Positions 26,932-36,074 of a stretch of DNA of 64,000 bases are shown one piece after another. Location of the stretch: NCBI RefSeq assembly GCF_000520955.1, contig NZ_JACC01000008.1, forward strand, positions 117,863 through 181,862, read 5' to 3'. Position numbers and translations under genes: made by a program. The notes below the pieces were generated by a model, which did not search any database, had not been told where the DNA came from, and saw only the letters and a list, made by a program, of their open reading frames with translations. The DNA comes from Aquimarina pacifica (GTDB taxonomy: Bacteria > Bacteroidota > Bacteroidia > Flavobacteriales > Flavobacteriaceae). Numbering within the stretch: the stretch's first letter is position 1; every line of letters starts with the position of its first letter.

Positions 26932-29651
26932 TTGGTAATCCTTACTTTTTTAGAAATATATGCTAAACAGTCTTTTTTATTATACAACCAATACGCATAA
27001 GGTATTGTAATAATAGGAACTCTGATTCTAAACAATGTTTTGTATTGTTCTATAGAAAATGTCTTTTCTAATGATCCTGGATACCCTACCAAGTCTATAC
27101 ATACTGTTCGGTTATTATAGGTCAAAAGTATATCCATTACATACCCTGCAAGTGGATAATTAATCAGAATATCTTGTTCTTTAATCCCTAATTGAATAAG
27201 TTCCTCAAACACCTCTGTCGCAAAATTATCAATAAAATCAGTATCATTAACATGTTTATCACGTATTCGGGTTTCTGATAAATATTCTATTAATAAATGC
27301 CTGTTTTTAAAATTTTTGGCATCAAAAGAGTAATACAAAAGTTGTTTTTGCTTTGCTCTTGTTATACTTACGTTAAACACATCTTCTCTATCCAAATATT
27401 GAAAAACTGAAGCACTAGTATCATTATCAATAGTAAATGTAATCAACATAAGGTCTCGTTCTTCTCCTTGAAACTCGAATGGGGTTCCAACCGCAATCTT
27501 ATGTTTTCTAATAGCAGTCAGGTCTATTTCCTCCATTTTTTTCTTTAGATAATTAACCTGATCTCTAAAAGGAGATAAAACTCCTATAGTGGTACAAACA
27601 TTAGACGCGATCTCTTTTTCTTCTTCGACCAAACGTTCTATTTCTTCCAAAACTTTATGCGCTTCTTCTAGGTTTACCCCATCTTTCTTTTTACTACCAC
27701 TACATTGAATCCATTCTAGAGAGGATTGTTTCTTGTGGATATATAACCCAGACATTACTTTCAATTGATTCTCATAGAACTTATGATTACTATATCGTAT
27801 AATATCGGGCAAACTTCTATAATGTTCATCTAGAAAATGAATACTCTCCTGTGATTTAATACGCTCAAGTACGTAATCCAAAAAACTAGTCTCTCTATAA
27901 TTAGACACATCCATTTCATGCTCTAACCCATATGTACTAGCTGTTTTTTCCATGACTGCTTTAGATAAAAAGGAAACATGTCTTAATTGTTTGGGGTCTC
28001 CTACAATAACTATCTTTTTTGCTCTTGCTAAAATAGGAATCATGGTAGCAATATCACATTGGGATGCTTCATCAATAATTACCACATCAAACACATCATT
28101 TTTTAAAGGCAATACTTCACTTACATCAGTAGATTTGGTAATCCAAATGGGCAAACAAGATAGCACAGCATCAAAATTAATAGCTTCGAACAACTGATCT
28201 CTCACTTCGGGATCAGGAGATTTTGCCAAACGCAATAAATCCTGAAAAGTACTTCGATGATCCTTTAGTAAAGAAGTAACACGATCCGCATATTGCAATG
28301 ATATGATCTCCTTGATCAATTTATTTTTTTGATGTATATAATGATGCAATAAATCAATTAATTGCCAAAACGGTATGCTTTTTAATACTTGTTTGGACAC
28401 ATAATTTCTTTTAATTCTTTTAAAAAAAGATGGTCTATGTTCTAAAAACAGTTTTGCATTCTTAATTTCCTGAGATTCTCTTTCTAAAATTTCATCTGAT
28501 ATTTCTTGTATCTTTCTTTCTGCATACTCTATTTCTTTCTTTTTTTTAGGAATATAAAAATCTCCTCCTTTGGACTTTCTGAATCTTAAAATAGATTCTA
28601 TTTTCTTCTTTAATTTTGCTTTATATCCTCTTCCTGAACCTGCCCGTATAGACAAGCCTTTTATCCCAAGATCATGTATTATTTTATTTTGTAATACATC
28701 AACCGCCTGATCAGATTTAGAACATATGAGAACACTTTGTTGATGGTATACTAAATCAATTGCAAGTGAAGCAATTGTATATGATTTTCCTGTTCCTGGT
28801 GGTCCAACCACAACAGTAACATCATTATTCTTTACGCCACGAATAATATCTAACTGTGGCTCACTAAGATTAGAGGGCACATAAATAGATGCTTTTTGAT
28901 CAGAAGAATTCCCATGAATATTTTTATTTCGAGAAAACAAAGAATGTAACGTTTCATTAAATAAATGTCCATCTTTTATTTCTTCTATTTCATGTAACAC
29001 ATTTCGATTCGACTTAGATTTCTCGACAACACCTATTGCAACAACAGGTAGTAGTTTTAGAGATGATGATTTTACGTGACTCTTTAGTTTATCTCCATTT
29101 AGTAATTTAGGTAATTCTTCTAAGGCTTTAGTATCGACATCTAGGTATTCCTTAAGCTTTTTGGCAATCTTTTCTATGTTTTGCTTTTCGGGAGATTGTT
29201 CATTGACCAAAGATTTTATTTCTAATAAAAAAGAATCGTCAAGATCAAAATTTCCTTTTAAAAGATTTAATAATGCATCATTCGTCCTATTTTCTGAAAA
29301 ATTATAGTCAATATGATATAATCCGTCATTATTAATCTCTAGAGATACGGGTGTAACAATCAAAGGAGCACAAATAGTTCTTCGTTTGCCAAGAAAAGTA
29401 AGTTTTCCTGTAATAAAGAAACTACAGGAAATAAATGTTTTTTCTTTTCGATTGATTTCTAGGTATTTATATAGCTCCTCCCCAAAATCGATCTTCATAA
29501 ACGTAGTATCTTCTTCGCGATATAAAGAATTTGTCTGCGAAAGAAAAAAACGCTTGTCTACTTTGGTTCCCAAAAAATTGAGTACGTCGTTATCTCTAAA
29601 TTCTTGTTTATAACAATCCTGATAATACGATACTACTTTTTCTATATACAT
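26928..29651 (-). CDS. UPF1-like superfamily 1 helicase with C-terminal nuclease-like domain
   Basis: The 907 residues have Walker A GPPGTGKSYTI (about 281), motif Ia with CSKSDQAVDVLQNK, Walker B VVIIDEASQCD (about 527), motif III VGDPKQLRHVSF, and C-terminal helicase motifs (HYRSLPDIIRYSN, GTPFEFQGEERDLMLITF, NVSITRAKQKQLLYYS). Residues about 800-907 look like the Vsr/MTES_1575 nuclease fold often attached to such helicases (AGYVMDILLTYNNRTVCIDL). Its active site appears degenerate because the usual D-G-x-x-H is replaced. The first 250 residues are unassigned. It follows the AAA+ gene by 30 bases. Confidence 0.85.
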   Translation of the reverse strand: MYIEKVVSYYQDCYKQEFRDNDVLNFLGTKVDKRFFLSQTNSLYREEDTTFMKIDFGEELYKYLEINRKEKTFISCSFFITGKLTFLGKRRTICAPLIVTPVSLEINNDGLYHIDYNFSENRTNDALLNLLKGNFDLDDSFLLEIKSLVNEQSPEKQNIEKIAKKLKEYLDVDTKALEELPKLLNGDKLKSHVKSSSLKLLPVVAIGVVEKSKSNRNVLHEIEEIKDGHLFNETLHSLFSRNKNIHGNSSDQKASIYVPSNLSEPQLDIIRGVKNNDVTVVVGPPGTGKSYTIASLAIDLVYHQQSVLICSKSDQAVDVLQNKIIHDLGIKGLSIRAGSGRGYKAKLKKKIESILRFRKSKGGDFYIPKKKKEIEYAERKIQEISDEILERESQEIKNAKLFLEHRPSFFKRIKRNYVSKQVLKSIPFWQLIDLLHHYIHQKNKLIKEIISLQYADRVTSLLKDHRSTFQDLLRLAKSPDPEVRDQLFEAINFDAVLSCLPIWITKSTDVSEVLPLKNDVFDVVIIDEASQCDIATMIPILARAKKIVIVGDPKQLRHVSFLSKAVMEKTASTYGLEHEMDVSNYRETSFLDYVLERIKSQESIHFLDEHYRSLPDIIRYSNHKFYENQLKVMSGLYIHKKQSSLEWIQCSGSKKKDGVNLEEAHKVLEEIERLVEEEKEIASNVCTTIGVLSPFRDQVNYLKKKMEEIDLTAIRKHKIAVGTPFEFQGEERDLMLITFTIDNDTSASVFQYLDREDVFNVSITRAKQKQLLYYSFDAKNFKNRHLLIEYLSETRIRDKHVNDTDFIDNFATEVFEELIQLGIKEQDILINYPLAGYVMDILLTYNNRTVCIDLVGYPGSLEKTFSIEQYKTLFRIRVPIITIPYAYWLYNKKDCLAYISKKVRITK

Positions 29652-29681
29652 AGATTATTACTCCTAATTTAATCTTATTAT

Positions 29682-31586
29682 TTAAGCTTCTTCTTCGTCT
29701 TGCTGAAATCGCAAATACTCATCAACAGTTTGATTGATTGGCGGGATATCTTCTTCGGTAATGGTTTTTAATAATTCTTCGGTAAGTGGTGTAATCGATA
29801 CAATTCGGTTAGCTTGATACTCAATAATTTTCTCAAACAAATTTCGAGCTACTCTTGCATTTCCAAAACTCTTATGTCTCTTTTCATATAGTTTATCAAA
29901 GATAAATTGCAGTTTTTCTTTGCCTTCTTCAGCCAATACAAAATCGTTTTTAAGGCAAAATAACTCAAAAATACCTATCAATTCTTTGGGTTTATAATGG
30001 TCAAAAGTGAAGTATCTATTAAACCGGGATTGTAATCCAGGGTTAGAACCTATAAATTCTTGCATCTCATCAGGATATCCTGCCACAATTACTACCAGTT
30101 GATCTCGATGATCCTCCATTTTTTTAAGAAGTACTTCGATAGCTTCATTCCCAAAATCCTTTTTATTGCCATTGGCAAGAGAGTAGGCTTCATCAATAAA
30201 TAAGACACCATCTATTGAAGTTTTGATCACTTCTTCGACTTTGAGTGCTGTTTGCCCAACGTACCCGGCAACCATTCCTGTTCGATCCGTTTCTACCAAA
30301 TGTCCTTTTTCTAGATATCCTAAATGTCTATATATTTTTGATACCAATCTTGCTACCGTGGTTTTTCCTGTTCCGGGAGGTCCCATAAACACAGAATGCA
30401 AGGAATTGTTTACGTTTTTCAACCCCTTTTCCTCTCGTATTTTCTGGACTTTTAAGAAATTAGATAGTTCCTGAACAGAAGTCTTGATTGTATCTAAGCC
30501 AATAAGCTCATTTAATTCCTCTAATACTTCATCTAAGGTTTCATTCTCATCTATTTCGGTTTGTTTTACACCTTCGAGCTTTTCTTTAGGGTGAGATACT
30601 TTATCGTTAACCTTTTTTAATAAAGCAGTTTCCTCATCAGAAATTATTCCGTCTGCCTTTGCTAATAATGAGGCAATACGATATAAAAATGATCCAGAGT
30701 TAGAAAAATGTTGGCTATCTAATCTTTTTAGTAAAGAAGGTAATAGAAATTCATTTTTATAATCTGCCCCCATATCAAAAAGACTTGCCGTCTTAATCAC
30801 TTCAATATTTTTATCAAATTTCTCTGATTGCACAAAAGAATTGATGCGCTCTATAGATAGTGAGGTAATAATATCATTTCCTTGCAATTTTTCGAATAAG
30901 AAAGCCAATAGAAACTTTATTTTCATATCGGCTACGGTATTATTTTTATCACTTAATGGATAAACCATGTTAAATACCTTTATAATATCTTGTAGAATAA
31001 TATGCTCTGCTTTGAACTCTATCGCATCATCTGTCTTATGTACAATCCCGTTTATAGTATTCGAAAATCTCTTATTTGCATTAAGGTCTTCTGCCAAATT
31101 TTGAATCTTTTCACCCTCATTTTTTAAGATCTGTAAATAAGCATAATCAATATCAAACTTCTTAGTGGCATCTTCTTTTTGATTGACAAAATCCTTGAAT
31201 TTATTCGTAAAATCACTTAAACTCTTTTTTTCATCTCTTTTGATCAATAGCAGCTCATCAACAAAATCATTCAGGATAGTAATATGTCCCTTAGGATACG
31301 CACTAAACTTGACATCAGAAAAAACACCTTTTGCCAAAGCAATAGTAGCACCTGCGATATGAATATTTTTATTGGTAATAATAAAATCTAATGCATCTAT
31401 AGATTCTGATAAAGAGTACAAAACTAAGAGGTCTTCATCTTTGATTGTTAGTGTAGGAAAAGCATCTGAAATACTAAGTATTTTTAATGGATTGATTGAT
31501 TTTCCTTTGAAGAAGAAAGGTCTATTTTCTGTGGATAACTTTGAAAAAAAAAGCGCACTAATTTTCGTGTATTTTCTATTGTTCAT
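29682..31586 (-). CDS. AAA+ ATPase (CbbX/SpoVK-like) with TerB-like region
   Basis: The 634 residues carry a C-terminal CbxX/CfxQ-type AAA+ module: LNELIGLDTIKTSVQEL, Walker A FMGPPGTGKTTVARL (about 400), the pore-loop-like TGMVAGYVGQTALK, Walker B GVLFIDEAYSLA (about 462) and SRFNRYFTF with arginine fingers. Residues about 298-325 (SLLAKADGIISDEETALLKK) resemble the metal-binding core of TerB. The first 290 residues are unassigned. CbbX-like hexamers pull on or remodel partner proteins. Here the neighbours suggest helicase and envelope partners. It is first of a three-gene run (AAA+, helicase, dioxygenase). Confidence 0.85.
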   Translation of the reverse strand: MNNRKYTKISALFFSKLSTENRPFFFKGKSINPLKILSISDAFPTLTIKDEDLLVLYSLSESIDALDFIITNKNIHIAGATIALAKGVFSDVKFSAYPKGHITILNDFVDELLLIKRDEKKSLSDFTNKFKDFVNQKEDATKKFDIDYAYLQILKNEGEKIQNLAEDLNANKRFSNTINGIVHKTDDAIEFKAEHIILQDIIKVFNMVYPLSDKNNTVADMKIKFLLAFLFEKLQGNDIITSLSIERINSFVQSEKFDKNIEVIKTASLFDMGADYKNEFLLPSLLKRLDSQHFSNSGSFLYRIASLLAKADGIISDEETALLKKVNDKVSHPKEKLEGVKQTEIDENETLDEVLEELNELIGLDTIKTSVQELSNFLKVQKIREEKGLKNVNNSLHSVFMGPPGTGKTTVARLVSKIYRHLGYLEKGHLVETDRTGMVAGYVGQTALKVEEVIKTSIDGVLFIDEAYSLANGNKKDFGNEAIEVLLKKMEDHRDQLVVIVAGYPDEMQEFIGSNPGLQSRFNRYFTFDHYKPKELIGIFELFCLKNDFVLAEEGKEKLQFIFDKLYEKRHKSFGNARVARNLFEKIIEYQANRIVSITPLTEELLKTITEEDIPPINQTVDEYLRFQQDEEEA

Positions 31587-31700
31587 ATCTATAGAGAACT
31601 TGATATTTGTTTATTTTAAAAGCCTTAAGAATATAGTATGCGGCGAACAGGTCTTAAAGACTTATGAAGTTTGCATTTTCCTAGAGGACTTGAGTCTCTT

Positions 31701-32510
31701 TTAGCTCTCTGAGTCAATTTGCATCATCGCATCTTCTACTTCATGCACTAACTCATCGAAATGCGGAAGGCGTTTGATTTCTCTATTTCTCTGAAAAGGG
31801 AGATCAACATCAATATGTTTTACAAATCGAGAAGGTGCATGCTTCATAATATAAATATCATCACCTAGATATACCGCTTCCTGAATGTCATGAGTAACAA
31901 ATAATATCGTAGGACTAAATTTTTCCCAAATACCTATTAATAGATCTTGCATTTGCAATCGTGTCTTAACGTCTAACGCTCCAAAAGGCTCATCCATTAA
32001 TAATATTTCTGGATTTGACATTAGACTACGTGCTATAGCAACACGCTGTAATTGTCCCCCTGATAATGTTGGGTATTGTGCGTATTTTTTTTGATGACCA
32101 TCTAATCCTACCAGTTGGATCATTTCCATGGCTTTTTCATCTCTTTCTTTTTTAGAAACTCCTTTGAAACGCAATCCCAGTCCTACATTATCCAATACAG
32201 TCATCCAGGGTAATGATGAATATTGCTGAAACACCATGCTTACCCTATTCTGCTTACTCACCTCTTTTCCTTTTACCAATACAGTGCCTAAAGTAGGTTC
32301 TTGCAAACCTGCGATATATCGTAATAATGTAGATTTACCACACCCAGACATTCCCAAAATTACTGTAAACTGTCCCTGCATTGGTTTATCTTCAACGAGA
32401 AGATCTAGATTCTCTATAATATTAGTCTTTCCGGCATCATACGATTGAGAAATACCTCGTAATTCTATGATATTAGCTACCGCTGGATTATCTGTAAATT
32501 GTAATGCCAT
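31701..32510 (-). CDS. ABC transporter ATP-binding protein (nitrate/taurine type)
   Basis: 269 residues with Walker A LGMSGCGKSTLLRYI, Q-loop VFQQYSSLPWMTVLDNV, signature LSGGQLQRVAIARSL, Walker B ILLMDEPFGALD and H-loop FVTHDIQEAVYLGD. It belongs to the SsuB/TauB/NrtD group. The stop of the permease gene is 2 bases upstream, so the two are coupled. Together with the permease and the OmpA-fused binding protein it forms a complete importer-like system. The substrate is not deducible. Confidence 0.9.
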   Translation of the reverse strand: MALQFTDNPAVANIIELRGISQSYDAGKTNIIENLDLLVEDKPMQGQFTVILGMSGCGKSTLLRYIAGLQEPTLGTVLVKGKEVSKQNRVSMVFQQYSSLPWMTVLDNVGLGLRFKGVSKKERDEKAMEMIQLVGLDGHQKKYAQYPTLSGGQLQRVAIARSLMSNPEILLMDEPFGALDVKTRLQMQDLLIGIWEKFSPTILFVTHDIQEAVYLGDDIYIMKHAPSRFVKHIDVDLPFQRNREIKRLPHFDELVHEVEDAMMQIDSES

Positions 32511-32512
32511 CC

Positions 32513-33478
32513 TTAGTGTTTTTTACCTTTTTGAACATGTTTATGTGGGAATAACATTCTATCAATCATTACAAATAATCTATCTTGTAAAATCCCAATA
32601 ACCACGATAATAATTAATATAGCAAAGGCCTTGTCTATTCTACTTTGCCTTTTGGCTGTCCAAATAAGTTCTCCTATACCTCCTCCTTTATTAAGCATCT
32701 CTACAATAGTGATATACGTCCAAGAAATAGCCGTCAATACTCTTATATCGTCAATAATCTTTGAAAACACATATGGCATATATACTGTTCTTATAGTTTG
32801 CCAAGAAGAGGCTCCTAATGTAAACACTGTGTTGAGATATACATTTTGCACCTCATCAATACGGTGCACCACTACCGGAATCAAATACACTATAATACCA
32901 AATGCCAAAAAAGAAACTTTCATCTGACTTCCTAACCCTAACCACATAATAAATATACCTGTTACGGCAGTAAGGGGAATAAATCTGTATGAATTAATAA
33001 TCTGACTAAAAAGCCCTCTAAATAAAGGTACCAATCCCAATAAAAATCCAATGGGAATTGACACCAAAATAGCCAATAGGTATCCTAGAAAATTAAGCTT
33101 TATAGAATAAAAAGTATTCCCAATTACATCATCATTACGATTAAGTTCTGGAAATGCTTTTATCACCTTAATTGGTGAGGGTAACAATGGATATACTTTG
33201 TTTTTCTTGAGTCCATACGATTGTAACTCTGCAACGCTTAACTTTTCTAACGTATCGTAATTTGCAACCAGAAGAGAATCACTTTCGTAATACATTTTTT
33301 CTTTTTCAGAAAATGTACTAATATCAATAGATTCGTCTTGGGTAATTACTGATTTAGATAAAAATTCTGCAAATAGGAACCATAATCCAATAAGGATCAG
33401 AGCTCCTATTATGGTCAGTATTACTTTATCCTTGCGATCAAGGGTTCCTCTGAGCTCAAATAGTTTTTTGATATCCAT
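32513..33478 (-). CDS. ABC transporter permease (nitrate/taurine type) with extra periplasmic insert
   Basis: The 321 residues have a first membrane helix (about 21-41), then roughly 60 polar residues predicted extracytoplasmic (ISTFSEKEKMYYESDS to GLKKNKVYPLL), then the normal BPD_transp_1 core with helices from about residue 127 and the EAA-like loop FTLGASSWQTIRTVYMPYVF. SsuC and TauC are about 265-275 residues and lack this insert. Two bases separate it from the ATPase gene and 9 from the binding-protein gene. Confidence 0.88.
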   Translation of the reverse strand: MDIKKLFELRGTLDRKDKVILTIIGALILIGLWFLFAEFLSKSVITQDESIDISTFSEKEKMYYESDSLLVANYDTLEKLSVAELQSYGLKKNKVYPLLPSPIKVIKAFPELNRNDDVIGNTFYSIKLNFLGYLLAILVSIPIGFLLGLVPLFRGLFSQIINSYRFIPLTAVTGIFIMWLGLGSQMKVSFLAFGIIVYLIPVVVHRIDEVQNVYLNTVFTLGASSWQTIRTVYMPYVFSKIIDDIRVLTAISWTYITIVEMLNKGGGIGELIWTAKRQSRIDKAFAILIIIVVIGILQDRLFVMIDRMLFPHKHVQKGKKH

Positions 33479-33487
33479 TATGCCGAG

Positions 33488-35038
33488 TTAGTCTACAACG
33501 AGTTCAAAATCTGTTCTTCTATTTTTGGATTTACAATCTGCATTTTGATTTCGTTCACAGCCAGGCACAGGTTTATCTGGACCGTTACCCAAAATTATAA
33601 ACCTGTTGGTAGGCATACTGTGTTGTTTTATTAGATAATCTGCAACAGATTGTGCTCGTTTTTTTGACAAGGAAATATTAGAGTTTCTTCCTCCTACGTT
33701 ATCTGTATTTCCTTCGATTCTAATTCGTGCATTAGCAAATGCCTTTGCAATTGGTGTAAATTGAAGGTCAATTAATTGCTTTGAGTTCTCATCTAATTGA
33801 TATTCTCCTGTTCTAAAACTAATACTTACTTTTTTTGACGACAGCGATTCTTTCTTAGCAAGACTTTCGTCAACCTTTGTAAATTGTTTTTGTTGCTCTG
33901 AATTATGACTATTACCCGACAGATTTGTTCTTGACACTAAATCTTTTGTAGATAACAACCTCCAACTTTTTGCTCCTGCAGTACTATACCCTAATGCGTT
34001 GTACTTCACTTTCATTTTATTATACAAGTCTTCTCCTGTTACTCCTGTATAACTTGGGTTTAATCCGAAGAAATCTTTATTATCTCCGTGTGTTGCTAGT
34101 CGCACATTATTAATCGCATCGTAGCAAAAGTCTTCTGGTTGTGATAATCCTTTTGCTAATATTTTGGCTGCCTTTTTCTTATTGGTGTTATTACCATTCA
34201 ATTCTGATGCACCAATCATCCATCCTTCATATAAATCACTCAATTGTTCTTTATGTGTTTCGATAAATTCTTTTTTGGCGACGAAAACGTCTGCAATAAT
34301 ATGAGTTGCATTTTTTGTACTTTCTAGTACTCGCGCGCCAGCCACTTTACTCACACAATCAGCATCATCCGGACTCCAAACTACTGCTGCATCTACTGTA
34401 TTACTTTTAAATGCATCTGCCGCATCAATAGCACTTGGCACTTCAACAATCTGAACATCTTTTGGTGTCATATCACTTGCTTCGAGTAACCAAATCAAGA
34501 AAGAATGCGATGGCGTCATGGGAGCGACAGCAACTTTCTTGCCTCGCAAATCACTTATCTTACTGATTCCTCTTCGTGCTACGATAGCATCACCACCTCT
34601 ACTCCAATCTGCCTGAAAAACGACTTGAGGCTGATATTGCGATAACCCTTCTACTTCTGTTGGAAAAGCATCAATAGTTGCCCACATCAAATCTATAGAT
34701 CCATTTTTAAAGGCATCTCGAGATGCATCAAAATCATCAATTACTTCAAAATTTACTTTGAACCCATAATCTTTATAAAATCTAGAAGCTGTATTCGCCT
34801 CAAATCCTTCGTTAAAATATTGACCTCCGGCATATCCTCCCCAGGTCACTACACCTACATTAATTACATCTTTGTAGCCTTCTTTGGTTTCTCCTTCGTC
34901 ACTATCTGAAGAAGTTACCTTTTCTAATTTATCTTTTACTGCCGGGTTTCTAAGTTGGGTTAACAAATAATAAGCTCCACCTACCAAAAGTAGCACTATT
35001 AAAATTTTTGAAAACGGTGTTAATCTTCCTTTAGCCAT
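33488..35038 (-). CDS. Membrane-anchored substrate-binding protein fused to an OmpA-like domain
   Basis: The 516 residues start with an uncleaved-looking membrane anchor (FSKILIVLLLVGGAYYLLTQL is in residues 9-29), with no lipobox. Residues about 55-370 are an NMT1/SsuA-type periplasmic binding domain (INVGVVTWGGYAGGQYF, GKKVAVAPMTPSHSFLIWLL). A linker leads to an OmpA/MotB domain at about 395-516 with the peptidoglycan-binding core (IRIEGNTDNVGGRNSN, LSKKRAQSVADYL, KNRRTDFELVVD). The protein could thus link the transporter in the inner membrane to the cell wall. Similar fusions are annotated in databases as substrate-binding/OmpA family proteins. The ligand is unknown. Confidence 0.88.
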   Translation of the reverse strand: MAKGRLTPFSKILIVLLLVGGAYYLLTQLRNPAVKDKLEKVTSSDSDEGETKEGYKDVINVGVVTWGGYAGGQYFNEGFEANTASRFYKDYGFKVNFEVIDDFDASRDAFKNGSIDLMWATIDAFPTEVEGLSQYQPQVVFQADWSRGGDAIVARRGISKISDLRGKKVAVAPMTPSHSFLIWLLEASDMTPKDVQIVEVPSAIDAADAFKSNTVDAAVVWSPDDADCVSKVAGARVLESTKNATHIIADVFVAKKEFIETHKEQLSDLYEGWMIGASELNGNNTNKKKAAKILAKGLSQPEDFCYDAINNVRLATHGDNKDFFGLNPSYTGVTGEDLYNKMKVKYNALGYSTAGAKSWRLLSTKDLVSRTNLSGNSHNSEQQKQFTKVDESLAKKESLSSKKVSISFRTGEYQLDENSKQLIDLQFTPIAKAFANARIRIEGNTDNVGGRNSNISLSKKRAQSVADYLIKQHSMPTNRFIILGNGPDKPVPGCERNQNADCKSKNRRTDFELVVD

Positions 35039-35062
35039 AATTAATTTGATTGGTTTTATTTT

Positions 35063-36073
35063 TTAGTCCTCAAAATTGAATAAATCTGAGTATTGATTAT
35101 TTTGTGTTTTATTTTTTATAATTGGCGCATCTAGATCAACACTATGCTGATCGTGAACTAACAGATCTTTTTGATTTCCTAATATCAGAGAAACGCCTTC
35201 TTTCTCCCATTTCTCGAGAAGTTCTAATCCTTCTTCTTCAAAAATACCATTTTGTAAATCAATAGAATCCATAAAGTTATTAGACATTTCCATAAAACGT
35301 TCCATCTCGCCAATTTTCATACTCACATCATCAGCAATTGCTTCTAGCGCACGATCAAACATTTCTTTTTTATCGTTATTACCTGCTATAATATTCATTG
35401 CTGACTTCATAGCAGAATGCCCTGCCCTAACTGCTTTTCTCTCTTGTTCTTTGACCATTACCTGATCCTCGATATCCTCAAGAAGAATCTCAGAGTTTTC
35501 ATACATCTTAACTAAAACTCTGTACAGGATTTCCATTTTTTTATACAATCCATCTAATTTCAGATTCGACTCTTGCAATCTTCCTGCTTTTCGGGACTTA
35601 AGAATCATAATTCCTTTTTTGTCCCTTTCTTTGGCCGCACTTGCTAGTTTAAGATTACTATTAATACTCTTTTTGTTATCATAGATGATTTGTTGTAAGC
35701 GTTTCATTTGCCCCTTGAGAGAGGCAATTTGCTTATTCATTTTTTTCAGGTTGTCCTTAAGATCGTCTATATAACTTTTTAGAATACCTATGGGATCAAT
35801 CTGAATAAAAATACCTGTTAACCATCGCATAAAAGATTTATACATATAGAAGATCAGGTTTCTCATTTTTGGATCCAACACGATATAAATCAATGCTCCT
35901 AAGACAGCTAATAAAACTCCTAAATAGAGTGTGTTTTCTACGATTGTAATTAGAAACGGGAGTACTTTATATAATCCATATAGTCCTCCTGCTCCCAAAA
36001 GTCCCATAAATAACATCCCTGTTTTACCTTCAGGTCTTTTCCAAAATGATTTTGGTTGCATAGAATTCTCCAT
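35063..36073 (-). CDS. Membrane-anchored long coiled-coil protein, PspA/ESCRT-III-like by appearance
   Basis: 336 residues. Two membrane helices (about 18-41 and 45-68) are followed by a basic patch and a long helical hairpin from about 95 to 290 (NLKKMNKQIASLKGQMKRLQ, MEILYRVLVKMYENSEILLE, KKEMFDRALEAIADDVSMKI). Length, charge pattern and the hairpin recall PspA/Vipp1/Snf7 proteins. This is a resemblance of layout, not a motif match. It starts one base after the stop of the coiled-coil gene at 36075 and is followed after 24 bases by the binding-protein gene. Confidence 0.7.
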   Translation of the reverse strand: MENSMQPKSFWKRPEGKTGMLFMGLLGAGGLYGLYKVLPFLITIVENTLYLGVLLAVLGALIYIVLDPKMRNLIFYMYKSFMRWLTGIFIQIDPIGILKSYIDDLKDNLKKMNKQIASLKGQMKRLQQIIYDNKKSINSNLKLASAAKERDKKGIMILKSRKAGRLQESNLKLDGLYKKMEILYRVLVKMYENSEILLEDIEDQVMVKEQERKAVRAGHSAMKSAMNIIAGNNDKKEMFDRALEAIADDVSMKIGEMERFMEMSNNFMDSIDLQNGIFEEEGLELLEKWEKEGVSLILGNQKDLLVHDQHSVDLDAPIIKNKTQNNQYSDLFNFED

Positions 36074-36074
36074 A

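Noticed and set aside
26928..31586. Helicase plus AAA+ as a known restriction or phage-defence system
   Set aside because: No methylase, specificity subunit, toxin domain or defence marker nearby, and the nuclease-like tail lacks a clear active site. Kept only as a possibility.
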